Source of the DNA: Actinoplanes sp. M2I2 | Lineage (GTDB): Bacteria > Actinomycetota > Actinomycetes > Mycobacteriales > Micromonosporaceae | Direction of reading: 5' to 3' | Assembly (NCBI RefSeq): GCF_023544445.1 | Contig: NZ_JALPVJ010000007.1 | Span: 474,297-538,296, forward strand | Length of the DNA stretch: 64,000 nt | Shown here: positions 19,404 to 26,557 of the stretch, one piece after another | Layout: each line of letters starts with the position of its first letter | How positions within the stretch are numbered: the stretch's first letter is position 1 | Made by a program: the position numbers and the translations under genes | Notes under the pieces: model-generated | The model's input: only the letters and a program-made list of their open reading frames with translations | Database searches by the model: none | What the model was told of the DNA's origin: nothing

Positions 19404-19817
19404 GTGACTCAGGTGAGGGACAGAATTCCGGATCCGGCTATCGGCGACGACGTCGTGATGCTGACCGTGCCCGCCGACGGCGGCTACCTGGGCGTTCTCC
19501 GGACGGCGACGGCCGGTCTGGCCGCCCGGCTGCATTTCGCGCTCGACGAGATCGAGGATCTGCGCATCGCGGTCGACGAGGCCTGCGCGATGCTGCTGGC
19601 CATCGCCACCCGCGGGGCCGAGCTCGACTGCCGGTTCGCCGTCACCGAGGACGCCCTGACGGTCGAGGTCACCGTGACGACCGTCCGCGGCGCCAAGCTG
19701 CCGGCCGAGTCGTCCTTCGCGTGGAAGGTGCTGACCGCCCTGACCACGTCGGCGGCCGCCGAGGCCACCGGTCAGCGAGCCACGATCCGGCTGGTCACCC
19801 GGCGTACCGGGGCCTGA
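19404..19817 (+). CDS. Anti-sigma-factor-like ATP-binding protein (RsbW type)
   Basis: A 137-residue HATPase_c protein of the RsbW/SpoIIAB kind, which bind stress sigma factors and phosphorylate STAS antagonists. The N-box-like segment is ALDEIEDLRIAVDEACAMLL and the fold ends with ATIRLVTRR. The G-box glycines are weak, so kinase activity is uncertain. The GTG at 19404 is preceded by GGGAGGAG. Unlike many relatives it is not followed by a SigB/SigF gene; the next gene converges on it. Its partner sigma factor is therefore not in the window. Confidence 0.82.
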   Translation: MTQVRDRIPDPAIGDDVVMLTVPADGGYLGVLRTATAGLAARLHFALDEIEDLRIAVDEACAMLLAIATRGAELDCRFAVTEDALTVEVTVTTVRGAKLPAESSFAWKVLTALTTSAAAEATGQRATIRLVTRRTGA

Positions 19818-19827
19818 TCGAGCAGTC

Positions 19828-20520
19828 TCAGTGCAGCACCGTGGTGATGTAGTCCAGGTGCTGCGCCGCCGCCCGGGTCGCCGATTCCGCGTCCCGCATG
19901 AGCAGGCAGTCCAGGATCAGCCGGTGGTCGGCGTCGATCTGGCGCCAGTAGCCCGCCGGCAGGTTCTCGGTGACGTCCTCGCCGAACGTGGCGTGGTAGA
20001 GCGGACGCACCACCAGCTCGAAGAGCGGGTTCATGGTGGCCTTGGCCACAGCCATGTGAAACGCCGCGTGGGCCGCGAGCATCGTCTCGAGGTCGTCGAC
20101 CGCCGGGTCGAAGAACGCGCCGCGGATCTCGGCCAGCTGATCGTCGTCGCGGCGGAGCGCGGCCAGCCCCGCGGCCGGCACCTCGAGCGCCCGGCGCAGC
20201 TCCAGCAGATCGGCCAGACCCACGCCGGCCGAGTTGGTCAGCAGGGTGAAACCTGTGGTCAGCGCGTCGGCGAGTTGCTCGGCGTCGGGATGGGCGACGA
20301 AGCTGCCGCCGGTGACGCCCCGGGTCGTGACGATCAGGTGCTGACTGGCCAGCAGGCGCAGGGCCTCGCGCACCGTGCTGCGGCTGACGCCGGTCTTGAC
20401 GCACAGCTCCGGCTCGGGTGGCAGCCGCTCGCCAGGCTGTAGCCGACCCGAGGTGATGTCCGCTCGTAACTCGTCCGCCAGCAGTTGATAGGCCGGCGGA
20501 CGCACCGATGATCCGGTCAC
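19828..20520 (-). CDS. GntR-family transcriptional regulator (FadR/FCD subfamily)
   Basis: A 230-residue DNA-binding regulator: an N-terminal winged helix with ELRADITSGRLQPGERLPPE and SRSTVREALRLLAS, then an all-helical FCD ligand domain. Metal-binding-type histidines are visible in AAHAAFHMAVA and near the C terminus in DADHRLIL. The start is a GTG at 20520; a second GTG 15 bp downstream is possible. FCD regulators usually sense organic acids, but no metabolic gene is adjacent, so target and ligand are unknown. It converges with the anti-sigma-like gene with only 10 bp between stops. Confidence 0.9.
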   Translation of the reverse strand: MTGSSVRPPAYQLLADELRADITSGRLQPGERLPPEPELCVKTGVSRSTVREALRLLASQHLIVTTRGVTGGSFVAHPDAEQLADALTTGFTLLTNSAGVGLADLLELRRALEVPAAGLAALRRDDDQLAEIRGAFFDPAVDDLETMLAAHAAFHMAVAKATMNPLFELVVRPLYHATFGEDVTENLPAGYWRQIDADHRLILDCLLMRDAESATRAAAQHLDYITTVLH

Positions 20521-20558
20521 ATCCCCAGCGTAGGCCCTGAGCCGCCGAATCGAGGCGA

Positions 20559-20954
20559 TTAATCGATGCCGAGCGCTCTCGTGCTCGGCGGCAGCACGAT
20601 CAGCACACCGATCAGCACGCCGAGGGCCATCAGCACGACGCCGAGCCAGGACGGGCCGACCTGCAGCAGGAATCCACCGGCGGCGATGGTGAAGAGCTGG
20701 ATGACGATCGCCGGGCCGCGCGCGCCACGCCGGCGCCGGCCGAGAGCGCGCGCGACGAAGAACACGGCCGCCACGCCGAGGGCAGCGAAGACCGTGAGCG
20801 CCACAGCCGGCACGACGTCGACCGGCGAACTCGTCAGATCGAGGACGATGAGGTAGACGGTGAGCCCGGCCAGGGCGGCGCACTCCAGATAGACCAGCCA
20901 CACCGCCCACACCAGCGTCGCGGGCTTGTCAACGACTGACTTCTCACCGGTCAC
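20559..20954 (-). CDS. Small multi-pass membrane protein, unknown function
   Basis: A 131-residue protein from a GTG at 20954 with four hydrophobic segments (near residues 13-35, 45-65, 82-100 and 105-122) separated by a basic GRRRRGARG loop. No domain is recognised. It is divergent from the lipid kinase gene and lies upstream of the GntR gene on the same strand, 38 bp apart, so the two may be co-transcribed. Its proximity to the lipid kinase hints at an envelope role, which is only a guess. Confidence 0.72.
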   Translation of the reverse strand: MTGEKSVVDKPATLVWAVWLVYLECAALAGLTVYLIVLDLTSSPVDVVPAVALTVFAALGVAAVFFVARALGRRRRGARGPAIVIQLFTIAAGGFLLQVGPSWLGVVLMALGVLIGVLIVLPPSTRALGID

Positions 20955-21006
20955 GGAAGCACCATACCGACAGTGTTTCGGGCGGCTCTTGGGTACAGTG
21001 CCGCGC

Positions 21007-21957
21007 ATGCGAGCGTTACTGCTGGTCAACCCCAAGGCTACGACCACCAGCGAGCGCAGCCGAGATGTCCTGGTCCGGGCCCTGCGCAGCGCGGTCGACC
21101 TGTCGGTGGAGTACACGACCCGTCGCGGTCACGCCGCGACGCTCGCCCGTGCCGCCGCCGGGAGCGGGGTGGACGTGGTCGTCACGCTCGGCGGCGACGG
21201 CACGGTCAACGAGGCGGTCAACGGGCTGATGACCGCCGAGGCCGTGCTGAGCGGGCTGACCGGCCCCCGTGCCCGGGTGCTGCCCGCGCTGGCCGTGGTG
21301 CCGGGTGGTTCGACCAACGTCTTCGCCCGCGCGCTGGGGCTGCCCCGCGACTGGGTCGAGGGCACCAGCGTGATCCTCGACGGGCTGCGCGACGGACGTC
21401 ACCGGGTGATCGGTCTCGGTCGCGCCGACGACCGCTACTTCACCTTCGCCGCCGGCATGGGCTTCGACGCCGCCGTGGTGCGCCGGGTCGAGCAGGCCCG
21501 GCTGCGCGGCCGCACGTCGACGCCCAGCCTCTACTTCCGATCGATCTTCAACCAGGTGCTCACCGGTGAGGACCGCAAGTCCCCGCCGTTGTCCATCGAG
21601 CGGCCCGGCGAGCCGGCCGAGCCCGATCTGGGCACCGTGATCATCCAGAACACCGCGCCCTGGACCTACGTCGGCGACCGCCCGATCAATCCGAGTCCCG
21701 GCGCCTCGTTCGATCGCGGCCTCGACGTCATGGCCCTGCGCGGGCTCGCCGTCACCGGCACCGCGCGCACGATGGCCCAGCTGGCGACGCGCAAGGGCGA
21801 CCCGCACGGCAAGCATGTGCTGCATCTGCACGACCAGGACGAGTTCACGGTCGTCGCTTCCCGCCCCCAGCCGTTCCAGCTGGACGGGGACTATCTGGGC
21901 GAGCGCCAGAAGGTGCACTTCGTGTCCGTTCCCGAAGCGCTACGTGTGATCTGCTGA
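21007..21957 (+). CDS. Diacylglycerol/lipid kinase (DAGK catalytic domain)
   Basis: A 316-residue soluble lipid kinase that would phosphorylate diacylglycerol or a related lipid with ATP, returning it to phosphatidic acid. Signatures are LLLVNPKATT at the N terminus, the nucleotide-binding VVVTLGGDGTVNEAVNGL, VVPGGSTNVFARALG, and FAAGMGFDAAVV. The ATG at 21007 sits 7 bp after a -10-like TACAGT, suggesting a leaderless transcript. It is divergent from a small membrane protein gene, and the whiB1 regulatory region follows. Confidence 0.94.
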   Translation: MRALLLVNPKATTTSERSRDVLVRALRSAVDLSVEYTTRRGHAATLARAAAGSGVDVVVTLGGDGTVNEAVNGLMTAEAVLSGLTGPRARVLPALAVVPGGSTNVFARALGLPRDWVEGTSVILDGLRDGRHRVIGLGRADDRYFTFAAGMGFDAAVVRRVEQARLRGRTSTPSLYFRSIFNQVLTGEDRKSPPLSIERPGEPAEPDLGTVIIQNTAPWTYVGDRPINPSPGASFDRGLDVMALRGLAVTGTARTMAQLATRKGDPHGKHVLHLHDQDEFTVVASRPQPFQLDGDYLGERQKVHFVSVPEALRVIC

Positions 21958-22093
21958 CGAGTGGGTAGCCAACCTCACGATCCGTTACAGAAACACGGTC
22001 AAAAGCTCGGCATCGGGCCGGGGACCGTACTACATTGATGGGAGCGTTGGTCACCGGGCTCTGGCGCAAGCCTCAGATCCGGACAAAGAGGGC

Positions 22094-22107
22094 GTGAGCC
22101 AGCTCAC
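22094..22107. promoter_or_regulatory. CRP/Cmr-type operator 1 of whiB1
   Basis: GTGAGCCAGCTCAC is a perfect GTGA-N6-TCAC palindrome (in fact GTGAGC-CA-GCTCAC), the core of a CRP binding site. It lies 28 bp upstream of a TTGACA element and exactly 60 bp from a second such site. The M. tuberculosis whiB1 promoter is known to be bound by CRP (Rv3676) at two sites. Confidence 0.7.
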
Positions 22108-22153
22108 CCGCCCGGAGAAACTTCGGGCGCTACCCTTGACATCGCGAGAGTTC

Positions 22154-22167
22154 GTGAAAGCATTCAC
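22154..22167. promoter_or_regulatory. CRP/Cmr-type operator 2 of whiB1
   Basis: GTGAAAGCATTCAC matches GTGA-N6-TCAC exactly and continues as ...TCACA on one side. Its centre is 60 bp from operator 1, six helical turns, so two dimers could bind the same DNA face. It lies where a -10 for the upstream TTGACA would be, so it could repress that promoter or activate one further downstream. Confidence 0.68.
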
Positions 22168-22362
22168 AAGCGATAAGAAGTAACCGGTTGCTGGTTGCGC
22201 GCGTTTCTCAATCCAGAAGCGCCGAGCAGCATCCAGTAACAACAAAAGCTTGCTACGCACGGCGAGCAGACGGGCACTCAGACGTCAGCCGCCATCGCGA
22301 ACGCATAGGTAAACCAGTAACGCCATTTATTACCCCAGCCAGAAACAAGGAGTGTTGCCGCC

Positions 22363-22617
22363 ATGGACTGGCGTCACGATGCGATCTGCCGCGACGAGGA
22401 CCCGGAGCTGTTCTTCCCGATCGGGACGTCCGGCCCCGCGCTCCTGCAGGTCGAGCAGGCCAAGGCCGTGTGCCGGCGGTGTCCCGTGACCTCGGAATGC
22501 CTTTCGTGGGCACTCGAGTCGGGACAGGATGCCGGCGTCTGGGGCGGGATGAGCGAAGACGAGCGTCGCGCCGTGAAGCGTCGCGGCGGCCTCCGTGTCG
22601 GAGCTCCTACCGCCTGA
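22363..22617 (+). CDS. whiB1: WhiB1-type iron-sulfur transcription factor
   Basis: An 84-residue Wbl protein with the four cluster cysteines at C9, C37, C40 and C46 (the same positions as mycobacterial WhiB1), the glycine turn GVWGGMSEDERR and a basic tail KRRGG for DNA binding. It holds a [4Fe-4S] cluster that reacts with nitric oxide and binds region 4 of the main sigma factor. The ATG at 22363 is preceded by AAGGAG. Two CRP-type sites lie upstream, and a hairpin terminator follows. Position near pdtaS matches the mycobacterial order. Confidence 0.96.
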   Translation: MDWRHDAICRDEDPELFFPIGTSGPALLQVEQAKAVCRRCPVTSECLSWALESGQDAGVWGGMSEDERRAVKRRGGLRVGAPTA

Positions 22618-22921
22618 ACCAATCCCCCACAGCATTTGCGCCCCGGGCCGTTCGGCACCGGGGCGTCTTGCTGTTTCCGATCGATTACTGTGCGCGCCGA
22701 ATCCTGAGAGCTTCCCGAGAGGTTCGCCGAACGCGCTATTGCGATCACGTTCGGTTTCATCGAGATTCCACGAAATGATCTCGAAATTGCGGGCCGCGAC
22801 GAATGGTCGACATTCCCGGTACGGAGCGTCGACAGTGGGCGGAGCGCTCCGGGCGCGCAACGGTTGGTGACGGTGCGTTGCCGTGCAGGGCACCCTCACT
22901 GACAGTCGTGGCACGCGACAC
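22618..22921. other. Spacer after whiB1
   Basis: Apart from the hairpin at 22639-22676, this stretch between the ends of the convergent whiB1 and chelatase genes contains no frame with coding character and no repeat or RNA gene I can recognise. Confidence 0.5.
22639..22676 (+). terminator. Intrinsic terminator of whiB1
   Basis: CGCCCCGG (22639-22646) pairs with CCGGGGCG (22658-22665); an inner GCCG/CGGC extends the helix. TCTTGCTGTTT follows. It lies 21 bp after the whiB1 stop. Confidence 0.85.
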
Positions 22922-23662
22922 TCACGCGGCTGCGGGCAGCGCACGGCCGGTGGCCGCCAGCACTCGCGAGGCGACGAGGCGTACGAGATCCGGTGCGTCG
23001 CCCAGCGGATCAGCGACCACCACGGCGCCGGCCTCACGAGCCGAGCGCACGGCCAGGTCGTACAGGAAGCCCGGGGCGAGGAAATAGGCGGCCACCCCGA
23101 TCCGGCGGGCGCCGTCGGCCCGCAGGCGGCTCACAGCGACCCCGGCGTCCGGCGGAGAGGCCGAGGCATACGCCGCGACACACGGGACGCTCAGACGGGC
23201 GCTGAGGGCTTCCGCCGCCCACGAGATCGTCTCCCGGGCGGCCGCGTTGCGCGTTCCCGCGGCGGCCAGCACCACCGCGTCCAGCCCCGCGTGCGGGAGA
23301 CGCCGCTCCAGACCGTCCAGCAGGGCCGGGGGCACGACCGGGGACGAAGGCGTCGGCCCGAGCACGCCGGCCAGCGTCACGTCCACCGGCAGCCCGGCGG
23401 CCTCGGCCACGATCGCCGGGACGTCGACCCGCCCGTGGTAGGCCTCGGTCAGCAGCAGCGGCACGAGCACGGCCTGCCGCCCCGGCAGGGAGGCCAGCAC
23501 GTCGAGCGGGCGCGGCCCGGCGTGGTCGAGGTACGACGCGTGCACCTCCCACGACGGGTGGGCCCGCCGCACCGCCCGGGCCAGCGCCTCGGTCGAAGCC
23601 GCGGCCCGCGGGTCACGGCTCCCGTGGGCCACCAGGACGACGGCTAGACGTGCAGGCCGCAT
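22922..23662 (-). CDS. Sirohydrochlorin chelatase (CbiX/SirB family)
   Basis: A 246-residue protein with two tandem ferrochelatase-like halves. The N-terminal half shows VLVAHGSRDPRA and the second metal-site region LLTEAYHGRVDVP; the C-terminal half shows AAYFLAPGFLYD. It is predicted to insert iron into sirohydrochlorin to make the sirohaem needed by sulfite reductase. It is the last gene of the sulfate-assimilation operon, and its ATG lies 19 bp inside the end of cysH, which supports this role over a cobalamin one. The end towards whiB1 is convergent. Confidence 0.88.
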   Translation of the reverse strand: MRPARLAVVLVAHGSRDPRAAASTEALARAVRRAHPSWEVHASYLDHAGPRPLDVLASLPGRQAVLVPLLLTEAYHGRVDVPAIVAEAAGLPVDVTLAGVLGPTPSSPVVPPALLDGLERRLPHAGLDAVVLAAAGTRNAAARETISWAAEALSARLSVPCVAAYASASPPDAGVAVSRLRADGARRIGVAAYFLAPGFLYDLAVRSAREAGAVVVADPLGDAPDLVRLVASRVLAATGRALPAAA

Positions 23663-24405
23663 TCGGTCTTCTCGAACATCGCCCAGCGGCCCGCCCGCGG
23701 GTCCTCGCCGGCCTTGGTGCGCCGGGTGCAGGGCCAGCAGCCGATCGACCCGTAGCCCTTCTTGAACAGCTCGTTGACCGGCACGTTCCACCGGCTGACG
23801 TAGCGGTCCACCTCGGCCTGGGTCCACGCCGCGATCGGGTTGACCTTGACCTTGCCCTTCTTGGCGTCGAACGCGACCACCGGCGTGTTGGCCCGGGTCG
23901 GCGACTCGTCGCGGCGCAGGCCGGTGGCCCAGGCGTCGTAGTCGGCCAGGGCGCGCTCGAGCGGCTCGACCTTGCGCAGGAAGCAGCACTCGTCGGGGCT
24001 GCGGGCGAACAACCGGGGACCGTACTCCCCGTCCTGCTGGCCGACCGTCTTGCGCGGGCGGATCGAGCGGACGTTGACGTCCATGGTGGCGGCCACGATG
24101 TCGCGCACCCGGAGCGTCTCGGGGAAGTGCAGGCCGGTGTCGAGGAACACCACGTCGACGCCCGAGGCGACCCGGGAGAAGACGTGCGCGACGACCGCGT
24201 CGGCCATCGAGCTGGTGACGCAGAACCGGTCGCCGAAGGTGTCGGTCGCCCACTTGGCGATCACCTCGGCGGGCGCGCCCTCGAGCTCACGGCCGGCCTC
24301 GCGGGCCAGCGCCTCGAGCTCGTCGCGGGAACGGCGGCTGGGGTCCTGGGCGGTGGGGCCGCCCAGGTTGACGAGGTTGAGGGAAGTTGCGGCCACTACC
24401 GTCAT
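23644..24405 (-). CDS. cysH: Adenylyl-sulfate (APS) reductase, CysH family
   Basis: Reduces activated sulfate to sulfite with thioredoxin. The 253-residue protein has the P-loop-like FCVTSSMADAVV, FLDTGLHFPET, the paired cysteines DECCFLRKVEPL, the second pair GCWPCTRR and the catalytic Cys in the C-terminal TECGLHV. The CC...CxxC quartet binds a [4Fe-4S] cluster and marks the enzyme as the APS-using type rather than PAPS reductase. Its ATG overlaps the stop of the small zinc-ribbon gene (ATGA). The order sir, ribbon, cysH, chelatase is a complete sulfite-to-sulfide module. Confidence 0.95.
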   Translation of the reverse strand: MTVVAATSLNLVNLGGPTAQDPSRRSRDELEALAREAGRELEGAPAEVIAKWATDTFGDRFCVTSSMADAVVAHVFSRVASGVDVVFLDTGLHFPETLRVRDIVAATMDVNVRSIRPRKTVGQQDGEYGPRLFARSPDECCFLRKVEPLERALADYDAWATGLRRDESPTRANTPVVAFDAKKGKVKVNPIAAWTQAEVDRYVSRWNVPVNELFKKGYGSIGCWPCTRRTKAGEDPRAGRWAMFEKTECGLHV

Positions 24406-24560
24406 CGGTTGACTCCCTTGGAAAGCAAGCCGTTGAACTTGACCGTGAAGACTCGAGCGCAGGAGTGGCACTCCCACGCGCCGTGCGAGGCCTCGTTGGG
24501 ATAGAGGTCCTCTTCGCCGCAATAGGGGCAGTACAGCGGGGCCGACCGGGCGTCGCTCAT
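24402..24560 (-). CDS. Small zinc-ribbon protein of the sulfite reductase operon
   Basis: A 52-residue protein with two CxxC knuckles (CPYCGEEDLYP and CHSCARVF), a classic zinc ribbon. It overlaps both neighbours by 4 bp: its ATG with the sir stop and its TGA with the cysH ATG. Such tiny proteins are commonly encoded between sir and cysH in actinobacteria, but I know no established function; a structural or electron-transfer accessory to sulfite reductase is possible. It is easily missed because the frame continues into a long shadow of sir. Confidence 0.85.
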   Translation of the reverse strand: MSDARSAPLYCPYCGEEDLYPNEASHGAWECHSCARVFTVKFNGLLSKGVNR

Positions 24561-26251
24561 TTGAGGAGCGCCTCGTCGGCCCGCAGCACCCAGTCGGCGA
24601 AGGTCTCGTCCTTCGAGGTGCGTCCGTCGAGGTAGTGGCGAGCCAGCTTCTCGACGTACCCGGGAAGCTCCTCGGCCGTGGCCTTGAGCCCGCGCAGCTT
24701 GCGCCCGAAGCCGGAGGTCTGCCCCTGGGCCATGCCCAGCCCGCCGCCGAGGTGCACCTGGTAGCCCTCGACCTGCTCGCCGTGCTCGTTCATCACCAGC
24801 TGGCCCTTGAGGCCGATGTCGGCGACCTGGGTGCGGGCGCACGCGTTGGGGCAACCGTTGATGTGGATCGAGATCTCGGCGTCGAAGTCGCGCAGCCGCT
24901 CCTCGAGCCGGGCCACCAGCTCCTCGCCGCGGGCCTTGGTCTCGACGATCGCGAGCTTGCAGTACTCGATGCCGGTGCAGGCCATCGTGCCGCGCCGCCA
25001 GGCCGACGGGCGCGCCTCGAGCCCGATGTCCCGCAGCCCGGTGATCAGCGATTCGACCCGGTCGTCGGCGATGTCGAGGACCAGGAGCTTCTGGTACGCG
25101 GTGAGGCGCACCCGGTCGGAGCCGTGCTGCTCGACGACATCGGCCAGCTTGCCGAGCTGGGTGCCCGACGTGCGACCGACCACGGGAGCCGCTCCGATGT
25201 AGTTGCGCCCGTCGATCTGCTTGTGGACGCCGATGTGGTCGATCGGCTTGGCCGGCAGCTCGGGCGGCGGGCCGTCGGTCAGCGCGCGGCCCAGGTACTC
25301 CTTCTCGAGCACCTCGCGGAACTTGGCCACGCCCCAGTCGGCCAGCAGGAACTTCAGCCGCGCGCGGTTGCGCAGCCGCCGGTAGCCGTAGTCGCGGAAG
25401 ATGCCGACCACGCCCTCCCACACGTCGGGGATGTCGTCGATGGGCACCCAGACGCCGAGCCGCTCGGCCAGCCGCGGGTTGGTCGAGAGGCCGCCGCCGA
25501 TCCACAGGTCGAAACCGGGGCCGTGCTGCGGGTGGTCGACGCCGACGAACGAGATGTCGTTCGTCTCGTAGGGACCGTCGGGCAGCCAGGAGATCTGCGA
25601 CTTGAACTTGCGCGGCAGGTTCGAGTACTGCGGGTCGCCGATGTAGCGCCGGAGGATCTCGTCGATCGCGGGCGTCCCGTCGAGCACCTCGTCGGCCGAG
25701 ACCCCGGCGACCGGCGAACCGAGCACCACGCGGGGACAGTCGCCGCAGGCCTCGGTGGTCTGCAGGCCGACCGCCTCGAGCCGCCGCCAGATCTCCGGCA
25801 TGTCCTCGATGCGGATCCAGTGCAGCTGGATGTTCTGCCGGTCGGTGATGTCGGCGGTGTCGCGGCCGAACTCCGCCGAGATCTGCGCGATCGTGCGCAG
25901 CTGGGCCAGGTTCAGCGCGCCGCCGTCGATGCGTACGCGGAGCATGAAGTACTCGTCCTCGAGCTCGTGCGGCTCGAGGACGGCGGTGCGACCACCGTCG
26001 ATGCCGGCCTTGCGCTGGGTGTAGAGCCCCCACCAGCGGAACCGGCCGCGCAGGTCCTGCGGGTCGATCGAGGCGAACCCGGTGTGCGCGTAGATGTTCT
26101 CGATGCGGGCGCGGACGTTGAGCGGGTTGTCGTCCTTCTTGATCCGCTCGTTGGGGTTCAGCGGCTCGCGGTGTCCGAGCGCCCACTGACCCTCGCCACG
26201 CGCCTTGCGGGGGCGAGCGGCCGGGCCTGCTGGGGTGTTGCTGGGCGCCAT
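24557..26251 (-). CDS. sir: Ferredoxin-dependent sulfite reductase
   Basis: Six-electron reduction of sulfite to sulfide with sirohaem and a [4Fe-4S] cluster. The 564-residue protein shows the two ferredoxin-like repeats (YFMLRVRIDGG in the first) and the cluster/sirohaem motif TGIEYCK (after TAC) with NGCPNACAR, that is C-x5-C and C-x3-C. The long N terminus with NVRARIENIY is usual for NirA/SirA. The ATG at 26251 has GGAGG upstream. A Cys-containing leader peptide and hairpin lie about 100 bp upstream, so expression probably responds to cysteine supply. Confidence 0.96.
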   Translation of the reverse strand: MAPSNTPAGPAARPRKARGEGQWALGHREPLNPNERIKKDDNPLNVRARIENIYAHTGFASIDPQDLRGRFRWWGLYTQRKAGIDGGRTAVLEPHELEDEYFMLRVRIDGGALNLAQLRTIAQISAEFGRDTADITDRQNIQLHWIRIEDMPEIWRRLEAVGLQTTEACGDCPRVVLGSPVAGVSADEVLDGTPAIDEILRRYIGDPQYSNLPRKFKSQISWLPDGPYETNDISFVGVDHPQHGPGFDLWIGGGLSTNPRLAERLGVWVPIDDIPDVWEGVVGIFRDYGYRRLRNRARLKFLLADWGVAKFREVLEKEYLGRALTDGPPPELPAKPIDHIGVHKQIDGRNYIGAAPVVGRTSGTQLGKLADVVEQHGSDRVRLTAYQKLLVLDIADDRVESLITGLRDIGLEARPSAWRRGTMACTGIEYCKLAIVETKARGEELVARLEERLRDFDAEISIHINGCPNACARTQVADIGLKGQLVMNEHGEQVEGYQVHLGGGLGMAQGQTSGFGRKLRGLKATAEELPGYVEKLARHYLDGRTSKDETFADWVLRADEALLK

Positions 26252-26346
26252 GTCGGCGATCCTCCGGGATTCGTGGGCGCGTTCAGACGCTCACGGCTCT
26301 TGGAGGCTCGCGACATCAGTGTCAGGAGTGGCCGGCGCGTCTCGCG

Positions 26347-26368
26347 CGCCCGAAAAATAAATCGGGCG
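26347..26368 (-). promoter_or_regulatory. Hairpin just after the cysteine leader peptide
   Basis: On the minus strand a 7-bp stem (GCCCGA core pairing with TCGGGC) closes on an 8-nt T-rich loop, starting 3 nt after the leader stop codon. A ribosome stalled at the leader's Cys codon near its end would cover or free this structure. It may form part of an attenuator controlling sir-cysH. No obvious T-run follows it, so it may act on translation or through Rho. Confidence 0.45.
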
Positions 26369-26371
26369 GCG

Positions 26372-26458
26372 TCAGGAAGCCGGACACATCGCGCTGCGGA
26401 CGCGGCCGTAGTCGACGTGGCGACGAGCCACGAAGCGGCGGTCAACAGCAGCGGTCAT
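26372..26458 (-). CDS. Cysteine-responsive leader peptide of the sir operon
   Basis: A 28-codon frame, ATG at 26458, encoding MTAAVDRRFVARRHVDYGRV and ending RSAMCPAS. It has AGAGG upstream at a good distance and lies 120 bp before sir on the same strand. The pattern RRHVD-x-GRV...CPA-S just before the stop is what I recognise from actinobacterial leader peptides found before sulfur-assimilation genes; cysteine-codon uORFs in Mycobacterium are known to attenuate cysteine operons. The rest of the 306-bp gap between pdtaS and sir shows no other gene. Confidence 0.72.
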   Translation of the reverse strand: MTAAVDRRFVARRHVDYGRVRSAMCPAS

Positions 26459-26557
26459 GCGGCTAGCCTCTCACGCCGGAGCCTTCTGGGCCAGGCTGGT
26501 CCAGATTCCGGGAGTGTGGTACCGGCCACCCGGCAAACACGGCGTAACAAGTTTGCG

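Larger units (their letters stand above)
21958..22362. other. 405-bp regulatory spacer upstream of whiB1
   Basis: No credible gene lies here. The stretch is clearly less G+C-rich than its surroundings and holds two CRP-type palindromes, a TTGACA at 22136-22141 between them, and AAGGAG just before the whiB1 start. The long distance to the start codon implies a long 5' leader or a promoter near 22170-22240; I could not fix the start site by eye. Confidence 0.6.

Noticed and set aside
22188..23087. Overlapping open frames around whiB1 on both strands
   Set aside because: Only the 84-residue WhiB1 frame has conserved cysteines, a ribosome-binding site and a terminator.
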